From Callaeas wilsoni (taxonomy: Eukaryota > Chordata > Aves > Passeriformes > Callaeidae), in the NCBI GenBank assembly GCA_013398955.1, contig VWPU01014052.1:1-64000 (forward strand): a DNA stretch of 64,000 bases, given 5' to 3'. A program made the position numbers and the translations under genes. The notes under the pieces are model-generated. The model was not told the origin of the DNA, did no database searches, and saw only the letters and a list, made by a program, of their open reading frames with translations. Shown one piece after another: positions 61,364 through 64,000 of the stretch (position 1 is its first letter; the number at the start of each line of letters is the position of its first letter).

Positions 61364-61508
61364 CTAGATTGTGAGGTGTCTGGGATGCTGCTGCTGCCAG
61401 TAACGTGTGAAACAGGAATGTCCTGCTTGCTGTAGCAAAGGGCTGATTCACTGGCATTGTAATAGGTGTCATATTCCCTTTTGTCAGCTCCTTGGGTATT
61501 TTTTGCCC
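61364..61508 (-). other. Possible antisense exon (145 nt) with good splice signals
   Basis: On the minus strand a T-rich tract ending TTTATTGCAG precedes 61508, and TAG followed by GTAAAT (donor-like) follows 61364. The 145 nt between are open in two of three frames. One reads through GQKIPKELTKGN, the other through NTQGADKREYDTYYN. I recognise neither as a known protein. 145 is not a multiple of three. It may be an exon of an antisense or non-coding transcript, or a chance pseudo-exon, which are common in long introns. Confidence 0.25.
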
Positions 61509-64000
61509 CTGCAATAAACAGAAAATAAATTTTAAAAAATCCAGTAGAACCAGTAACATGCAAGTCGTCTGAGTGAGGTGAGGTTCAATGAAAATTAAGA
61601 CAGTTCATAAGTGGGGTTAGGTGAGACTGGGATGAATGCAGAGAGGTAGAGGGAGAGTTTGCTTTGAGTGCGGAGGAGCTCTCTGAAGCTGCCGTGTCCT
61701 GGGAGGCACTGGAAGTCACCATCCCAAAACCTCCCTGCCAGAGGATGAGATCTTCCCCCACCAGTGGAGAGGATCAGGCGCTCTCAGATGAGAACAGGAA
61801 GACAGGCTGGTGGGCCTGTTTGTTGGAGGTGCCCATTTCTCCCCATGACTCCCAAGGGTGGCTGGTGTCACTAGCTCCAGGTCTGACCTGAAGCTGCCCA
61901 GATTTTAAGTCTGCCAAAAAGCTTTTTCCATAGGAAGGGTAAAAAGAGTCAAATGCTGTCAACTTGGAAATAACATCCAGGGCATCACAGCATGGAAACT
62001 AAAGCCACATGCCTTGGTGGTGAGTTTCTGGGCAGACCTGGTTTCAGGACTGAGTGCCCTGATGCAATGCATCAGTGGAAGTCAGATCAAAGAATGGATT
62101 GGGGAAGACTTCTGAAGTAAATACTCCTTGTTCGTGTTCTTGTAAAAATGGTATGGAGGTGAATATTTTTGTCCACTCATGTCATCTGGCACAGCACGAG
62201 CTGTGTTTGTGAATACAGAAAGGAAGTCTGTATGATTCTTCAAATACACTCCTAAGTGCAGTGTTTAAAATACGTTCCCTGATGCAGAGGGACAGTACAG
62301 CAATCTGTGTAACCAGTAGGCTAGGGAGGACCCCTGTGTTATTCTCAGGATGAAAGCAGAATGCACATCAGAATACATCAAAAGGAAAACCAATCACTAT
62401 CTACTTTCAAAAGGCATTAATATTTTATAGCTGCCATTAGGTTTTGAAGAACGCTCAGGTATTTATTGGTAGCTATCCAGTCTGGAGTCGTGAAGGAGAA
62501 GATACCTGTTTTTCAAGTTGTTTTGTTCACTTATCCCTCGTCTCCTAATTCACACCCTGTGCACACCAGTGCTGCAGTAACTCAGTGGATATCTGGAGTC
62601 ACAGTTGCATGTTCCCACACCAGCTGCCCTAGTGAGGTTCCCTAGGGTTTTTTGCCTGTAAAAGTCAGCGGGTCAGACTGTCTGAGAACCACACTTAGGT
62701 GTGTCCCCAGCTTCCCCCAGAGCTCAGGTCTGTGGAGCAGGACCATTCCCTTTGCCACCTCAGCTGCCAACTGAAGCACATCATGTTTTAAAATGCTGTT
62801 GTTTTTTTTTAAATCAGATAGTATCTTCTGGTTCAATAATAAAGTAATTATGTGCTTAAAATAGCACAGGAGAGGGGTCCTGTTTCAGATTAGTTGACAT
62901 AGCAGAAATGCTGGGGGCTGGTTTGGAGGTTGCTTAGAGGCTTTCTCGTGAGAAGGTCTCGGGTGCCTGTGCTGGCTTTTGAAGGGCTTGCTCAGGCCTG
63001 ATCAAACTCAATCAGGTGACATGTATCAGATCTATTCCTCTCATCAGTCACGTTTGCTGTAACTGTCACCAGATTCGCAATTTAGTGTGTGCAGCTTAAC
63101 ACTTCCAATTAATCCAGGCCGGGTGTTTAACAATCTATCATTTCAGAGCTAGCACTTCGCAGAGCCGCGTGCAGGGCAGCCTTGAGCTTGGGTTCCAGGA
63201 GCCCTGGAATGCTGTCTCCACACACACGGATTTTACTCTTCCCCTGCCACTGTGTGGTGGGAGTTATTGCTGCTTTAGTTGCATTTCATAGGCTTAGGAA
63301 GTGTTAAAAAAATTAAACCATTACTGAAAAAGATTTAAAAAAATAAAGATTTATAATAGGTGATTCAGCAGTGAGAGGCTTTTGTGATCTTCCATGGGAA
63401 GCTACTATTTTTGGTGAATTATTATAAGCAGTAGCATCACTCACATTTATTTATAAAGGCATGAAAGAACGCCCATACATGTTTCTAAATAATCAATGTA
63501 TAGTAACAGCCATATGCTGAGAATGAGCAAAAATAGAATTGAGCACTCTGGCTTCCACAATGCTGCGTGAGAGTTGTGCTGGGATCTTTGCATCTAAGAA
63601 ATGAAAAACAGAGGCGCTTTTTTTTTTTTTTCCTAGATCTTCTTCCTAGCAATACAAACCCAAAGCCTTCATGGTGAAAGTCTGCCTTGCAGTAAATTTG
63701 CATTGTTTTCATTGAGGTCTAACTGGGTGACCACTGAGGTTTGGGAAGACTCTTCCAGTAGCTTCTGCAGCTGGTGGATTGGGGCTGTGCTGACAGGAGT
63801 AGCTGTTTTTGTGAGAGTTACTGTTATGTACAGTGTTCAGGTTGATTAGTTGTGTGTGCCTGCACTTCTCTTGGGGCTCTGTGGCGTGGAGGAGAAATGC
63901 AGTGATGCTATGCTGAAGGAGCTCCACAAATAAAGCATGGTGTTATTTCCAAAGTTCCTACAGTGGAAGCACTTTAAATGCTGGGGCTTGCCATTGAGAA
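61509..64000. other. Intron stretch to the window edge, no gene seen
   Basis: Unique AT-rich DNA with a T14 run at 63618-63631. No recognisable exon; the FOXO downstream exon is not reached by 64000. Confidence 0.65.
63618..63631. repeat. T14 homopolymer
   Basis: Fourteen consecutive T followed by CCTAG on the + strand. It resembles a polypyrimidine tract with AG, but no open exon consistent with FOXO follows. Confidence 0.88.

Larger units (their letters stand above)
144..64000 (+). other. FOXO intron (continues past the right edge)
   Basis: No reading frame in the window encodes the rest of the forkhead domain (NSIRHNLSLH, wing region) or the long C-terminal exon. That exon is over 1 kb in FOXO genes and would be obvious. 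The intron is therefore at least 63.8 kb here. Very long introns at this position are known for FOXO1 and FOXO3. Sequence is mostly AT-rich, unique-looking non-coding DNA with few repeats, typical of bird introns. Confidence 0.88.

Noticed and set aside
1..64000. CRISPR arrays, rRNA, operons, phage or bacterial mobile islands
   Set aside because: No regularly spaced direct repeats, no rRNA blocks and no dense gene layout. The FOXO exon and CR1 elements show a vertebrate nuclear intron.

Overview
The window is a piece of a bird nuclear genome. It lies almost entirely inside one very long intron. Two independent signs support a vertebrate, and specifically a bird or close sauropsid. First, the 5' edge carries the end of a FOXO-family forkhead exon (47 codons, best match FOXO3), which stops at the splice junction FOXO genes share, inside the forkhead domain after the GWK motif. 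Second, there are two 5'-truncated CR1 LINEs with the bird-type ATTCTRTG tail repeats.

Layout. Positions 1-143 are coding and sit in a CpG-rich patch that fades by about 300. From 144 (GTGAGG donor) to 64000 I see only intron. The next FOXO exon, which should encode recognition helix H3 (NSIRHNLSLH) and the long C-terminal half, is not present on either strand, so it lies beyond the right edge. The intron holds CR1 copies at about 35200-35748 and 53379-53564, an 89-bp dispersed repeat pair (4404-4492 and 6913-7001), a 26-bp tandem duplication (29973-30024), an ATTTT microsatellite (48366-48429), a G17 tract (60040-60056), several long A/T homopolymers, two G-quadruplex-type motifs and a small GC-rich islet near 49500. 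No rRNA, tRNA, CRISPR array, intact transposon or second convincing gene was found. The many open frames of 60-250 codons have no family signature I recognise, and their number fits chance in 64 kb.

How it fits together. The window supplies the first part of the FOXO DNA-binding domain, its donor site, and a long intron that could carry regulatory DNA. The most suggestive regulatory candidates are an 18-bp perfect palindrome of two facing forkhead cores (9520-9537), a 14-bp palindrome in a cluster of homeodomain-type TAATTA sites (6667-6686), and a possible antisense exon with good splice signals (61364-61508). All three are inferences from sequence. I found no clear novel biological system here.
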